Source of the DNA: Vescimonas sanitatis
GTDB taxonomy: Bacteria; Bacillota; Clostridia; Oscillospirales; Oscillospiraceae
Assembly: GCF_049060325.1 (NCBI RefSeq)
Contig: NZ_JBMGPW010000006.1
Location: 62,001-126,000 of the forward strand
Direction of reading: 5' to 3'
Length of the DNA: 64,000 bases
A program made the translations under genes and the position numbers. The notes beneath the pieces were generated by a model that saw only the letters and a list, made by a program, of their open reading frames with translations, was not told where the DNA came from and did no database searches. Positions 51,876-61,043 of this stretch are shown here, piece by piece; positions within the stretch are counted from its first letter, which is position 1; each line of letters begins with the position of its first letter.

Positions 51876-52029
51876 CAGCAGAGCTTTTCCGCCAGTACTT
51901 CATTGCAGCGGCTTGACGTACACACAGTACGCCTGCGCCGCTGTGGCTCGTCCTGGCAAAAAATCTCTCGCTGTCAGGCTTTGCGCCGCGCCCGTGGGTG
52001 CGCTATACCTTATTTTGCGATGAAAGGAG
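51876..52029 (+). other. 154-bp spacer between response regulator and kinase genes
   Basis: Response regulator and kinase genes usually touch or overlap. Here a non-coding, GC-rich insert contains GCAGCGGCTTGACGTACACA and a GCGCCGC-rich half, without a clear terminator or promoter. It may be an inserted intergenic repeat. Confidence 0.4.
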
Positions 52030-53481
52030 ATGAACGCCTTGGCAGGAAAGAAGCATAAAGTGCAGGGCCTGCGCCGCCGGTGGCTCACCGGCAGCATGGG
52101 GCCGGTGCTGGTCATATTGCTGCTGGTGGGCGTGCTCATCTCCGTGGGTTTTGCCAGCAACTACTACAACAGTGCGCGCTCTACACTGCGGGCAAAGGCC
52201 GCGGCGGGCGCGGACTATTTCAACACCTATGTGATGACCAGCTATCGGGAGTATTACCGCAGCGCGACGATCTACGCCGCCGCCTTTGACGACAGCGACA
52301 AGATCGAGCTGCAGTTCCTCAACAGATCCGGCCGCGTGGAGGTCACGACCCGGGGCGTCACCACCGGCACCTACCCCAGCACGCCGGAAATACTGCGGGC
52401 GCTGGAAAGCGGCACGGTGCAGGACTACATCGGCCGTGACAGCGTCACCGGGGAGCGCATCCTGGCGGTGTCCGGCCTGCTGAAGTTCAACGGCCAGGTG
52501 GTGGGCGTTATGCGCTACGTTACCGCCATCGGGAACATCGACCGGCAGGTGCTGCTGACGGTCCTGCTGGTGGCCGGCGTCATGCTGGCGGTGGTGGGGC
52601 TGATCGTCATGTCCAGTATGATCTTCATCAACAATGTGGTGGCCCCCGTGTCCGCCGTGTCAGAGGCGGCCAAGCGTATCTCCGGCGGCAGCTACGGCGT
52701 GCAGATACCCAACAAGTACTCCGACGAAATGGGCGAGTTGGTGGACAACATCAACGATATGTCCCGCAAGATCGGCGAGAGCGAACGAATGAAGTCCGAG
52801 TTCATCTCCTCGGTGTCCCATGAGCTGCGGACACCACTGACGGCGATCAACGGCTGGGGCGAAACGCTGCTGGCCGATGAGTCCAACGACGTGCAGCAGA
52901 TCAAGCGCGGCGTGCAGATCATGGTGAAGGAGTCCCGCCGTCTGACCAATATGGTGGAGGAACTGCTGCAATTTTCCCGCCTGGAGGATGGGCGCTTCAC
53001 CCTGCAGGTGGAGGACACCGATCTGCAGGCGGAGTTGGAGGACGCGGTGTACAGCTACCGGGAGCTGTTTCGTCAGGACGGCATTGCCCTGGAGTATTCC
53101 AGTGATCGGGCGGAGTACAGCGAGGTCATCTCCGGCGACCCGGAACGCCTGAAGCAGGTATTCTGCAATCTGCTGGACAATGCGGCCAAGCACGGCGGCA
53201 GCGGCAAGCGCATCGCTGTGCATCTGAGCCAGCAGGAAGGGGAGTATGTGATCACCATCCGGGACTTCGGCCCCGGTATACCGGAGGCGGAGCTGCCCTA
53301 TGTGAAGCAGAAGTTCTACAAGGGCTCATCCAAGGCTCGGGGCAGCGGAATCGGTCTGGCGGTCTGCGACGAGATCGTCCAGCGCCACGGCGGACGACTG
53401 GACATCGCCAACGCCGAGGGCGGCGGCACCGTAGTTACGGTGTATTTGCCGTTGAAAAAGCAGGCTGAACAGGAATTGTAA
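52030..53481 (+). CDS. Sensor histidine kinase with HAMP domain
   Basis: A 483-residue membrane kinase: membrane segments at about residues 24-43 and 174-200, an outer domain of some 130 residues resembling a Cache-type sensor, HAMP at 201-253, and HisKA with His264 (SSVSHELRTPLTAI). The ATPase domain has CNLLDNAAKHG, DFGPGIPE and GSGIGLAVCDEIV. It partners the preceding response regulator. The ATG at 52030 directly abuts AAAGGAG; a TTG nine bases on (52039) has better spacing and may be the real start. Confidence 0.93.
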   Translation: MNALAGKKHKVQGLRRRWLTGSMGPVLVILLLVGVLISVGFASNYYNSARSTLRAKAAAGADYFNTYVMTSYREYYRSATIYAAAFDDSDKIELQFLNRSGRVEVTTRGVTTGTYPSTPEILRALESGTVQDYIGRDSVTGERILAVSGLLKFNGQVVGVMRYVTAIGNIDRQVLLTVLLVAGVMLAVVGLIVMSSMIFINNVVAPVSAVSEAAKRISGGSYGVQIPNKYSDEMGELVDNINDMSRKIGESERMKSEFISSVSHELRTPLTAINGWGETLLADESNDVQQIKRGVQIMVKESRRLTNMVEELLQFSRLEDGRFTLQVEDTDLQAELEDAVYSYRELFRQDGIALEYSSDRAEYSEVISGDPERLKQVFCNLLDNAAKHGGSGKRIAVHLSQQEGEYVITIRDFGPGIPEAELPYVKQKFYKGSSKARGSGIGLAVCDEIVQRHGGRLDIANAEGGGTVVTVYLPLKKQAEQEL

Positions 53482-53509
53482 AAAAGAACAGAAAAAACTC
53501 GAACAAGTG

Positions 53510-53538
53510 TTGCATTTTACTGCAAGCTGTGCTATGCT
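53510..53538 (+). promoter_or_regulatory. Promoter of the DUF1385-prmC unit
   Basis: TTGCAT and TATGCT with a 17-bp spacer, 28 bp before the start codon. Confidence 0.65.
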
Positions 53539-53565
53539 TGCGTCAGAAAGGAATTCAGCAGACCT

Positions 53566-54513
53566 ATGGAAAAGAAAAAGGGCGCTTTCCGTACCAGTAT
53601 CGGCGGACAGGCGCTGATCGAGGGAATACTTATGCGCGGCCCGGAGAAGGATGCGATCGTGGTCCGTTCACCGGAGGGCCTGGTCACCAAGGTGACCCAG
53701 CGCAAATTCGTCAAGGCCAACTACCCCATTCTGGGCGTTCCCATTCTGCGGGGCGCGGTGACGTTCATCGGCTCCATGATCACCGGCGTCAAGGCGCTGA
53801 TGTTCTCGGCAGATTACTTCCCGGAGGACGAGAATGCCAAGCCGGACAAGCTGGAGGAATGGCTCAACAAGCACGTGCCGGCGGAGAAGCTGCAATCGCT
53901 GCTGGTGGGCTTTTCAGTGGTGCTGAGCATCGGCCTCATGCTGGTGCTGTTCATGCTGCTGCCTACGTTTCTGGCGGGGCTGTTCCACGCCACAAGCCCA
54001 GCGATCCACAATTTGATCGAGGGTGTGGTCAAGATCCTGGTGCTGCTGGCGTACATGATCCTCTGCTCCAGACAGAAGGACGTATACCGGGTGTTCTGCT
54101 ACCACGGTGCGGAGCACAAGACCATTTTCTGCTATGAGGCGGGACTGCCGCTGACGGTGGAGAACGTTCGTATCCAGCCCCGGCACCACCCCCGCTGCGG
54201 CACCAGCTTCCTGTTTGTGGTCATCATCGTGTCCATCATTGTCTCCAGCCTGGTGTTTCCCTACATCAATTGGCAGAGCGTGTGGGTCCGTGTGGGCGTG
54301 AAGCTGCTGCTGCTGGTGCCCGTGGTGGGCATCACCTATGAGTTCAACCGCCTGGTGGGGGCGCACGACAATGCGCTGACGCGCGTCCTCTCTGCCCCCG
54401 GTATGTGGCTGCAGAACTTTACGACCCACGAGCCGGACGACAGCATGATCGAGGTGGCGATCGAGGCCATGAAGCTGGTCATTCCGGAGGAGAAGGGTAC
54501 CGACACCTGGTGA
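53566..54513 (+). CDS. DUF1385 (YqhQ-like) membrane protein
   Basis: A 315-residue protein with an N-terminal soluble part (GGQALIEGILMRGPEK) and several membrane segments. The conserved core is VFCYHGAEHKTIFCYEAG, followed by RHHPRCGTSFLF. The many conserved His/Cys residues suggest metal binding, but the family has no fully settled function. It lies upstream of prmC, a conserved gene pair in Firmicutes. Confidence 0.9.
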   Translation: MEKKKGAFRTSIGGQALIEGILMRGPEKDAIVVRSPEGLVTKVTQRKFVKANYPILGVPILRGAVTFIGSMITGVKALMFSADYFPEDENAKPDKLEEWLNKHVPAEKLQSLLVGFSVVLSIGLMLVLFMLLPTFLAGLFHATSPAIHNLIEGVVKILVLLAYMILCSRQKDVYRVFCYHGAEHKTIFCYEAGLPLTVENVRIQPRHHPRCGTSFLFVVIIVSIIVSSLVFPYINWQSVWVRVGVKLLLLVPVVGITYEFNRLVGAHDNALTRVLSAPGMWLQNFTTHEPDDSMIEVAIEAMKLVIPEEKGTDTW

Positions 54514-54571
54514 ACCGGGGTCGCGCAGCGGGGCGCAAAACAGCGGAAAGCGCCGAAAAATACCGAAGAAA

Positions 54572-55456
54572 GTGAAAACGGTACGTATTATGGCGATCAC
54601 ATATAACAATTTGTATTTGGACGTGCGGCAGCAATTCCTGCGGGCAGGATTGCCCGACCCCACGCTGGAGTCCCGGGAGTTGGTGTGCTGCGCCTCCGGG
54701 AAGACCCGGGAGGCGTTGAGCCGGGATGGCCGGCTGTACGTGCCGGAGTCGGTGGAACAGCAGGTGCGCCGCCTGGCGGAGCGCCATCTGGCCGGCGAGC
54801 CGGTGGCGTACCTGATCGGCGAGTGGGAGTTCTACGGCCTGCCGCTGGATATCTCTGAGAGTGTGCTGATCCCCCGGCCGGACACCGAGGTATTGGTGGA
54901 TCGGGCGCTGATGTACCTGAAGACCGTGGCCGAGCCCCGGGTGCTGGACCTGTGTGCAGGCTCGGGCTGTATCGGCCTGGCCCTGGCCAAAAACGCGCCG
55001 GAGAGCCATGTGGTGTTGGGCGAGCTGGACGAGTGCGCACTGCGTATCTGCCGCCAGAACATCCGCCGCAATGACCTGACCGGGCGGGTGGTGTCCCTGC
55101 AGCTGGACGCGCGGGAGAAGCCGTCGGCCCATCTGGGGGAGTTTGACTGCATCGTGTCCAATCCGCCCTATATCCCCGATGGGGACATCGCGGAGTTGGA
55201 CGCGTCTGTGCGGGACTACGAGCCTCATCTGGCGCTGCGGGGCGGCGCGGACGGGCTGGACTTCTATCGAGCGATCGCCGGACACTGGACGGCAGCGCTC
55301 CGCGTGGGCGGACGGCTGCTGTTCGAGGTGGGTATCGGCCAGGCGGACGAGGTGCTGCGGATCATGCGGAGTGTGGGTTTCGGCGATCTGGAGATCACCC
55401 CGGATCTGAACGGTATTCCCCGGGTGGTAGAGGGTGTGCTGTGCTCGGAGCTTTGA
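54572..55456 (+). CDS. prmC: Peptide chain release factor N5-glutamine methyltransferase
   Basis: A 294-residue SAM-dependent enzyme that methylates the GGQ glutamine of release factors. It shows the PrmC signature GEWEFYGLPLDI, IPRPDTEVLVDRAL, SAM motif DLCAGSGCIGLAL and the catalytic SNPPYIP. The start is either the GTG at 54572 or the ATG at 54590; neither has a strong ribosome binding site. Its substrate prfB is encoded elsewhere in the window. Confidence 0.93.
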   Translation: MKTVRIMAITYNNLYLDVRQQFLRAGLPDPTLESRELVCCASGKTREALSRDGRLYVPESVEQQVRRLAERHLAGEPVAYLIGEWEFYGLPLDISESVLIPRPDTEVLVDRALMYLKTVAEPRVLDLCAGSGCIGLALAKNAPESHVVLGELDECALRICRQNIRRNDLTGRVVSLQLDAREKPSAHLGEFDCIVSNPPYIPDGDIAELDASVRDYEPHLALRGGADGLDFYRAIAGHWTAALRVGGRLLFEVGIGQADEVLRIMRSVGFGDLEITPDLNGIPRVVEGVLCSEL

Positions 55457-55468
55457 CAGCGTACGTTG

Positions 55469-55490
55469 ACTGTCCGTTTTTTGGGACAGT
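55469..55490. repeat. Inverted repeat in the recA upstream region
   Basis: ACTGTCC and GGACAGT around a T-rich loop. Could be a weak prmC terminator or an operator. No CGAAC-N4-GTTCG LexA box of the Bacillus type was found. Confidence 0.4.
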
Positions 55491-55535
55491 TGGGGAGATA
55501 TATTAGATACATCAGAACTTGAGGAGGACGGAACT

Positions 55536-56642
55536 ATGGCAGTCAAAAAGGAACCTGTCGCCCCGGCACCGGTGGTATCCGACAAAAAGAAGGCGCTGGA
55601 GACGGCCATGCAGCAGATCGAGAAGATGTACGGCAAGGGGTCGATCATGCGCTATGGTGCGGAGAGTACGCTGAATGTGGAGTCCATTCCTACCGGCTCA
55701 CTGTCGCTGGATCTGGCGCTGGGTATCGGCGGCCTGCCCCGGGGCCGTATTGTGGAGATCTACGGACCGGAGTCCTCCGGTAAGACCACGCTGGCACTGC
55801 ACGTGCTGGCCGAGGCGCAGAAAATGGGCGGCGAGGTAGCCTTTGTGGATGCGGAGCACGCTCTGGACCCCACCTATGCCAAGGCACTGGGCGTTAATGT
55901 GGAGGATATGCTGATCTCCCAGCCGGACACCGGCGAGCAGGCGCTGGAGATCACCGAGGCCTTGGTCCGCAGCGGCGCCATCGACGTAGTGGTGGTGGAC
56001 TCCGTGGCGGCGCTGGTGCCCCGGGCGGAGATCGAGGGCGAGATGGGCGACAGCTTTGTGGGCCTGCATGCCCGACTGATGAGCCAGGCCCTGCGTAAGC
56101 TGACAGGAATCATCAACAAGACCAATTCTATCGTCATTTTCATCAACCAGCTGCGCGAGAAGGTGGGCGTCATGTATGGCAATCCGGAGGTCACCACCGG
56201 CGGCCGTGCGCTGAAGTTTTATGCCTCCGTCCGCATTGACGTGCGCCGTATCGAGACGTTGAAGTCCGGCGGCGAGGTCATCGGCAACCGTACCCGGGCC
56301 AAGGTGGTGAAGAACAAGGTGGCGCCTCCGTTCCGCGAGGCGGAGTTCGATATCATGTACGGCGAGGGCATCAGCAAGCTGGGCGATCTGCTGGATCTGG
56401 CGGTGAAGCTGGACCTGGTGCAGAAAAGCGGCTCCTGGTTCAATATGGGCGAGCTGCGCCTGGGTCAGGGTCGTGACGCGGCCAAGCAGTACTTCCGTGA
56501 CCATCCGGACGAAGCGGATAAGCTGGAGACGGCGGTGCGTGAGAACTTCCACAAGCTGATGGGCAGCCAGTCCCGGGTAGCGGCCAAGGCCGCCGGACGG
56601 GCGGTGGACGTGTCCGCCGACGATTTTGACGACGAAGACTGA
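55536..56642 (+). CDS. recA: Recombinase A
   Basis: A 368-residue strand-exchange ATPase for homologous recombination and SOS induction. Walker A is GPESSGKTTLALH. The motifs DAEHALDP, VVDSVAALVPRAE and FINQLREKVGVMYGNPE are as in all RecA proteins. The acidic tail ends SADDFDDED. AGGAGG precedes the ATG. The stop codon overlaps the recX start (TGATG). Confidence 0.98.
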   Translation: MAVKKEPVAPAPVVSDKKKALETAMQQIEKMYGKGSIMRYGAESTLNVESIPTGSLSLDLALGIGGLPRGRIVEIYGPESSGKTTLALHVLAEAQKMGGEVAFVDAEHALDPTYAKALGVNVEDMLISQPDTGEQALEITEALVRSGAIDVVVVDSVAALVPRAEIEGEMGDSFVGLHARLMSQALRKLTGIINKTNSIVIFINQLREKVGVMYGNPEVTTGGRALKFYASVRIDVRRIETLKSGGEVIGNRTRAKVVKNKVAPPFREAEFDIMYGEGISKLGDLLDLAVKLDLVQKSGSWFNMGELRLGQGRDAAKQYFRDHPDEADKLETAVRENFHKLMGSQSRVAAKAAGRAVDVSADDFDDED

Positions 56643-57262
56643 TGCGGATCGAGCGCATTGAAAAATCAAAGCACAAGCAGGAGCGCGTGCTGGTGTTTCT
56701 GGAGGGGGGCGACCTCCTTCGAATCACCGGCGCGGAGCTTCTGCGCTTTGGTTTATACAAAGGTATGGACTTGTCGCCGGCGCTTGTGGTAGAATTACAG
56801 GCGGCGGCACAGCAGTCTCAGCTGAAGCAGACCGCGGCGCGGATGGCGTCGGGACGGATGTTGTCCAAAAAAGAGGTGCAGCGCCGTCTGACAAAAAAGG
56901 GCGCCACAGAGGAGCAGGCGGCGGACACCGCCGACTGGCTGGAGACGCTCGGCGCGGTGGATGACGAGGGCTATGCCGGCGTTATCGTGCGGCATTACGG
57001 GGCCATGGGTTATGGCCCAGGCCGGGTGAAACAGGAACTGCACCGCCGGGGCGTGCCCCGGGAGCTGTGGGACGAGGCGCTGGCACAGCTGCCCCCGGCA
57101 GCGGACGCCGTGCGGAAGGTGGTGGCTGCCAGACTGCGGGGCCGGCCCATGACACAGGAGGACAGCCGGAAGCTGGCCGCGGCATTGCAGCGGCGTGGGT
57201 TTTCCTGGAATGACATACGGCCCGTGCTCAATGAGTGGGGGCAGGAAATAGACGAGACGTGA
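56642..57262 (+). CDS. recX: Regulatory protein RecX
   Basis: A 206-residue helical-repeat protein that binds RecA filaments and limits their activity. Matches include the GRMLSKKEVQRRLTKKG helix and YGPGRVKQELHRRGVP. Its start codon overlaps the recA stop by one base, so translation is coupled. Length and position are typical. Confidence 0.9.
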   Translation: MRIERIEKSKHKQERVLVFLEGGDLLRITGAELLRFGLYKGMDLSPALVVELQAAAQQSQLKQTAARMASGRMLSKKEVQRRLTKKGATEEQAADTADWLETLGAVDDEGYAGVIVRHYGAMGYGPGRVKQELHRRGVPRELWDEALAQLPPAADAVRKVVAARLRGRPMTQEDSRKLAAALQRRGFSWNDIRPVLNEWGQEIDET

Positions 57263-57272
57263 GGTATACGAC

Positions 57273-58592
57273 GTGAAGGTTGCATTTATTTCCCTTGGCT
57301 GTGCCAAGAATTTGGTGAATACAGAGCAGATGATGGCTCTGTGCCGCGATGCGGGGCATACGCTGCTGGAGGCACCCGCCGGTGCGGACGCGGTGGTCAT
57401 CAACACCTGCGGGTTTATCGACAGTGCCAAGGAGGAGGCGATCGACACCATACTGTCTGTGGCGGCGTTGAAGGCCGAGGGACAGGTGGGCAAGATACTG
57501 GTGACGGGGTGCCTGACCCAGCGCTACCAGCAGGAGATACTGGACGAGCTGCCCGAGGTGGACGGTATCATGGGCACCGGCAGCTACGGTGAGATCGTGC
57601 CGGCGCTTTCCGAGATGATGGCCGGCGGTACGCCCCGGCGCTTTGCCGATATCCACGGGATGATCGATGAATTCGACCGGGTGCTGACGACGCCGGGGCA
57701 CTATGCCTATCTGCGTATTGCCGAGGGCTGCGACAACCGCTGTGCATACTGTGTGATACCCTCTCTGCGCGGGAAATACCGCAGCCGCCGCATGGAGGAT
57801 GTGCTGGTCGAGGCGAAGCATCTGGCTGACGCCGGGGTGAAGGAGTGCATCGTCATCGCCCAGGATATCACCCGCTACGGCATCGACCTGTACGGCGAAA
57901 AGAAGCTGGCGGCGCTGCTGCGGGAGCTGTGTAAGCTGGACTTCCGCTGGATCCGGCTGCACTATCTGTATCCGGACGAGTTCACCGACGAGCTGATCGA
58001 CACCATCGCCGCGGAGGAGAAGGTGCTGCCCTATCTGGATATCCCCATCCAGCACTGCAACGACAAGGTGCTGCGCGCCATGAACCGCCGTGGCGACAAG
58101 GCGGAGCTGCTGGCACTGTTCCGTGAGCTGCGGGCGCGTATCCCCGACCTGGTGCTGCGGACCAGCCTTATCACCGGTCTGCCCTTCGAGGATGAGGCGG
58201 CGTTTGAGGAGCTGTGCGAATTTTTACAGGAGGTCCGCATCGAACGGGTGGGCGTGTTCCCCTACTCCCCGGAGGAGGGGACACCGGCGGCGCGCATGCT
58301 GAACCGTGTGGACACCGCCGAGGCCGAGCGCCGGGCGGAGCTGGTGGTGGACGTACAGTCCCGAATCATGGACGACTTCAACGACAGCCGTATGGGCACT
58401 GTGGCAGAGGTGCTGTGCGACGGGTTCGACCAGGAGGCCATGCAGTTCGTGGGGCGTAGCTACGCCGAGAGCCCCGATATTGACGGGCGCATCTATTTCA
58501 CCGCCGACCATGAGGTGGAGGCGGGTGAGTTCGTGCCGGTGCGTATCACCGGCACCATGGACGGCGAGTTGACCGGCGAGTTGGCGGAGTAA
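57273..58592 (+). CDS. rimO: Ribosomal protein uS12 methylthiotransferase
   Basis: A 439-residue radical SAM enzyme that adds a methylthio group to Asp in ribosomal protein S12. The N-terminal MTTase domain has VAFISLGCAKNLVNTE and NTCGFIDSAKEE. The radical SAM motif is CDNRCAYCVIP, and a TRAM domain ends the protein. The start is a GTG at 57273, ten bases after recX, with GTGAGG-like bases upstream. Confidence 0.95.
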   Translation: MKVAFISLGCAKNLVNTEQMMALCRDAGHTLLEAPAGADAVVINTCGFIDSAKEEAIDTILSVAALKAEGQVGKILVTGCLTQRYQQEILDELPEVDGIMGTGSYGEIVPALSEMMAGGTPRRFADIHGMIDEFDRVLTTPGHYAYLRIAEGCDNRCAYCVIPSLRGKYRSRRMEDVLVEAKHLADAGVKECIVIAQDITRYGIDLYGEKKLAALLRELCKLDFRWIRLHYLYPDEFTDELIDTIAAEEKVLPYLDIPIQHCNDKVLRAMNRRGDKAELLALFRELRARIPDLVLRTSLITGLPFEDEAAFEELCEFLQEVRIERVGVFPYSPEEGTPAARMLNRVDTAEAERRAELVVDVQSRIMDDFNDSRMGTVAEVLCDGFDQEAMQFVGRSYAESPDIDGRIYFTADHEVEAGEFVPVRITGTMDGELTGELAE

Positions 58593-58600
58593 AAGGGGGC

Positions 58601-58629
58601 TTTCCCTTTGCCCGGCACCGTGCTATAAT
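58601..58629 (+). promoter_or_regulatory. Possible promoter of pgsA
   Basis: TATAAT at 58624 with a poor -35 (TTTCCC) 17 bp upstream. Confidence 0.45.
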
Positions 58630-58664
58630 GCTGCGAGAGATAAAAGCGAAAGGTGGATACATAT

Positions 58665-59189
58665 ATGACTACGGCGAACAAATTGACGATCCTGCGGGTG
58701 CTGATGATTCCCGCGTTCTTGGTGGTGTTGTACTGGGGTTTTCCCGGCAGCCGCTATGTGGCGCTGGGCATCTACATCGTGGCCTGTTTGACCGACCTGC
58801 TGGACGGCTACATTGCCCGGCACTATAATCAGGTCTCCGATTTCGGGAAATTCATGGATCCGCTGGCGGACAAGTGCCTGGTGATGGCGGCGCTGTGCTG
58901 GTTCGTGGAGGAGGGCACCTTCGCCGCGTGGGTGTTGGCCATCGTGCTGCTGCGGGAGTTTGCCGTGTCCGGCATGCGTTTGGTGGCTGTGGAGAAGGGC
59001 CGGGTCATCGCCGCTGGCTGGTCCGGTAAGGTCAAGACCGCCAGCACCATGGTGTGTATCTGCCTGATCCTGCTGGGTATTCCTCAGTGGCTGAACTATG
59101 TGTGTCAGGGCGTCATCCTCGTGACAACCGTGTACTCCGGCATCGAGTACTTCGCCAAAAACGCTGATGTGTTCAAAGAGGTCAAATGA
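58665..59189 (+). CDS. pgsA: CDP-diacylglycerol-glycerol-3-phosphate 3-phosphatidyltransferase
   Basis: A 174-residue membrane enzyme making phosphatidylglycerol phosphate. The CDP-alcohol phosphotransferase motif is complete: TDLLDGYIARHYNQVSDFGK followed by FMDPLADK. The N-terminal TTANKLTILRVLMIP is typical. The ATG at 58665 has AAAGGTGG eight bases upstream and is preferred over a GTG four codons earlier. Confidence 0.94.
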   Translation: MTTANKLTILRVLMIPAFLVVLYWGFPGSRYVALGIYIVACLTDLLDGYIARHYNQVSDFGKFMDPLADKCLVMAALCWFVEEGTFAAWVLAIVLLREFAVSGMRLVAVEKGRVIAAGWSGKVKTASTMVCICLILLGIPQWLNYVCQGVILVTTVYSGIEYFAKNADVFKEVK

Positions 59190-59190
59190 C

Positions 59191-59219
59191 TTGACACGGC
59201 GGGAAATTCCTGTTACTAT
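59191..59219 (+). promoter_or_regulatory. Promoter of the cysS T-box transcript
   Basis: TTGACA, two bases after the pgsA stop, and TACTAT with a 17-bp spacer. Confidence 0.8.
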
Positions 59220-59224
59220 TAACT

Positions 59225-59456
59225 GAACCGAATAGCGCGATGAACGGAAAGAGTACGCGCCACAGCTTTGCCAAGAGAGGGACGGTCACCGGCTGAAAGC
59301 CGTCCCGCACAGCGGTGCAGAAAGTGCGTCCGGGAGCGCGAGGGATGTGGATGCCCTCCGCATGGCCTGCGTTATGGCCGGACTTGAGTGATAAACGAGA
59401 GTGGAACCGCGAAGTCTTTTTCGCCTCTCATGCCCTACGGCATGGGAGGCGTTTTT
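59225..59456 (+). promoter_or_regulatory. T-box riboswitch controlling cysS
   Basis: T-box motif GAGAGTGGAACCGCGAAG at about 59397-59414, then a terminator (59422-59456, CGCCTCTCATGCC arms, T run). The likely specifier is TGC (Cys) at 59325-59327, followed by G and TCCG, which can pair with CGGA near the 5' end of stem I. The AGAGAGGGACGG stem I loop is also visible. Confidence 0.9.
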
Positions 59457-59497
59457 GTTCGGCATAATAATATAATGTAGATAGAAGGAGAACCGTT

Positions 59498-60943
59498 ATG
59501 TATTTGTATAATTCCGCCACCCACAAGAAAGAGGAGTTCAAGACCCATACGCCGGGCCATGTGGAGATGTACACCTGCGGCCCCACCGTGTACCACTTCG
59601 CCCACATCGGTAACCTGCGCTCCTATATCATGGAGGACGTGCTGGAGAAATACCTGCGCTACGCGGGCTACGACGTGAACCGCGTCATGAATATTACCGA
59701 CGTGGGACACCTGACCTCTGATGCCGATGAGGGCGAGGACAAGATGCTCAAGGGCGCCAAGCGTGAGCACAAGACCGTCATGGAGATCGCCAAGTATTAC
59801 ACCGACGCGTTTTTCGAGGACTGCCGGAAGCTGAACATCAAGCGCCCGGACGTGGTGCAGCCCGCTACCGGCCTCATTGACGACTATATCAAGATCATCA
59901 CCAAGCTCATCGACACCGGGTATGCATATCTGGCCGGCGGCAACGTGTATTTCGACACCAGTAAGCTGAAGCGGTACTACATCTTCAACGATCACAACGA
60001 GGAGGATCTGGCTGTGGGCGTCCGCGAGGGCGTGGAGGAGGACACCAACAAGCGCAACAAGAACGACTTTGTGCTGTGGTTCACCAAGTCCAAGTTCGAG
60101 GACCAGGCGCTGAAATGGGACTCTCCCTGGGGCGTGGGCTATCCCGGCTGGCACATTGAGTGCTCCGGTATTTCCATGAAGTACAACGGCGAGTATCTGG
60201 ACCTGCACTGCGGCGGCGTGGACAACGCCTTCCCCCACCACACCAATGAGATCGCCCAGAGCGAGAGCTATCTGGGCCATCCCTGGTGCCCCCACTGGTG
60301 CCATGTGGCACACCTGAACACCGACCATGGCAAGATGTCCAAATCCAAGGGTGAGTTCCTGACGGTATCGCTGCTGGAGGAGAAGGGCTATGACCCGCTG
60401 GCCTACCGGTTCTTCTGCCTGCAGAGCCACTACCGCAAGAGTCTGGTGTTCACCTGGGAGAACCTGGACAACGCCACCGTGGCCTACAACAAGCTGCTGA
60501 GCAAGATCGCGGCGCTGAAGGATGAGGGCGAGGTGGACCGGGCTGCCTTTGACGAGTACAAGGCCAAGTTCATGGCTGCCATGGACAACGACCTGAACAC
60601 CTCCATGGCTGTGACGGTGCTGTATGACGTGCTGAAGGCCAAGACCAATGACAAGACCAAGCTGGCCCTGCTGGACAGCTTCGACACCGTGCTGGGCCTG
60701 AAGCTGCTGGAGAAGGCCGCTACCCTCCGCGCCAAGCAGGCCGCCGCCCCCACTGCCGGCGAGTTCACCGTCATCAGCGAGGACGGCGAGACCAACGCAG
60801 AAGTGGAGGCGCTGATCCACGCCCGCGCCGATGCCAAGAAGGCCAAGAACTTTGCCGAGGCCGACCGCATCCGCGACGAGCTGAAGGCCCAGGGAATCGA
60901 GATCACCGACGTGCCCGGCGGCGCAAAGTGGAAACGTGTCTGA
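59498..60943 (+). CDS. cysS: Cysteinyl-tRNA synthetase
   Basis: A 481-residue class I synthetase. It has YTCGPTVYHFAHIGNLRSYI with the HIGH-type motif and first zinc cysteine, further zinc ligands at GWHIECS and CGGVDNAFPHHTNE, and the KMSKSKG loop. The C-terminal helical tRNA-binding domain is complete. AAGGAGAA precedes the ATG. Controlled by the upstream T-box. Confidence 0.97.
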   Translation: MYLYNSATHKKEEFKTHTPGHVEMYTCGPTVYHFAHIGNLRSYIMEDVLEKYLRYAGYDVNRVMNITDVGHLTSDADEGEDKMLKGAKREHKTVMEIAKYYTDAFFEDCRKLNIKRPDVVQPATGLIDDYIKIITKLIDTGYAYLAGGNVYFDTSKLKRYYIFNDHNEEDLAVGVREGVEEDTNKRNKNDFVLWFTKSKFEDQALKWDSPWGVGYPGWHIECSGISMKYNGEYLDLHCGGVDNAFPHHTNEIAQSESYLGHPWCPHWCHVAHLNTDHGKMSKSKGEFLTVSLLEEKGYDPLAYRFFCLQSHYRKSLVFTWENLDNATVAYNKLLSKIAALKDEGEVDRAAFDEYKAKFMAAMDNDLNTSMAVTVLYDVLKAKTNDKTKLALLDSFDTVLGLKLLEKAATLRAKQAAAPTAGEFTVISEDGETNAEVEALIHARADAKKAKNFAEADRIRDELKAQGIEITDVPGGAKWKRV

Positions 60944-60947
60944 ATAT

Positions 60948-60977
60948 AAAAAAGACCGCCTGTGGGCGGTCTTTTTT
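60948..60977 (+). terminator. cysS terminator
   Basis: AAAAAAGACCGCC, loop TGTG, and its complement ending in six T. Confidence 0.9.
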
Positions 60978-61043
60978 CGGCTGGGAACAAATCGCGGCGC
61001 ATATCCGTCAAAGGGGCAGAAGGAAGAAAAGGAGGTATTTCCC

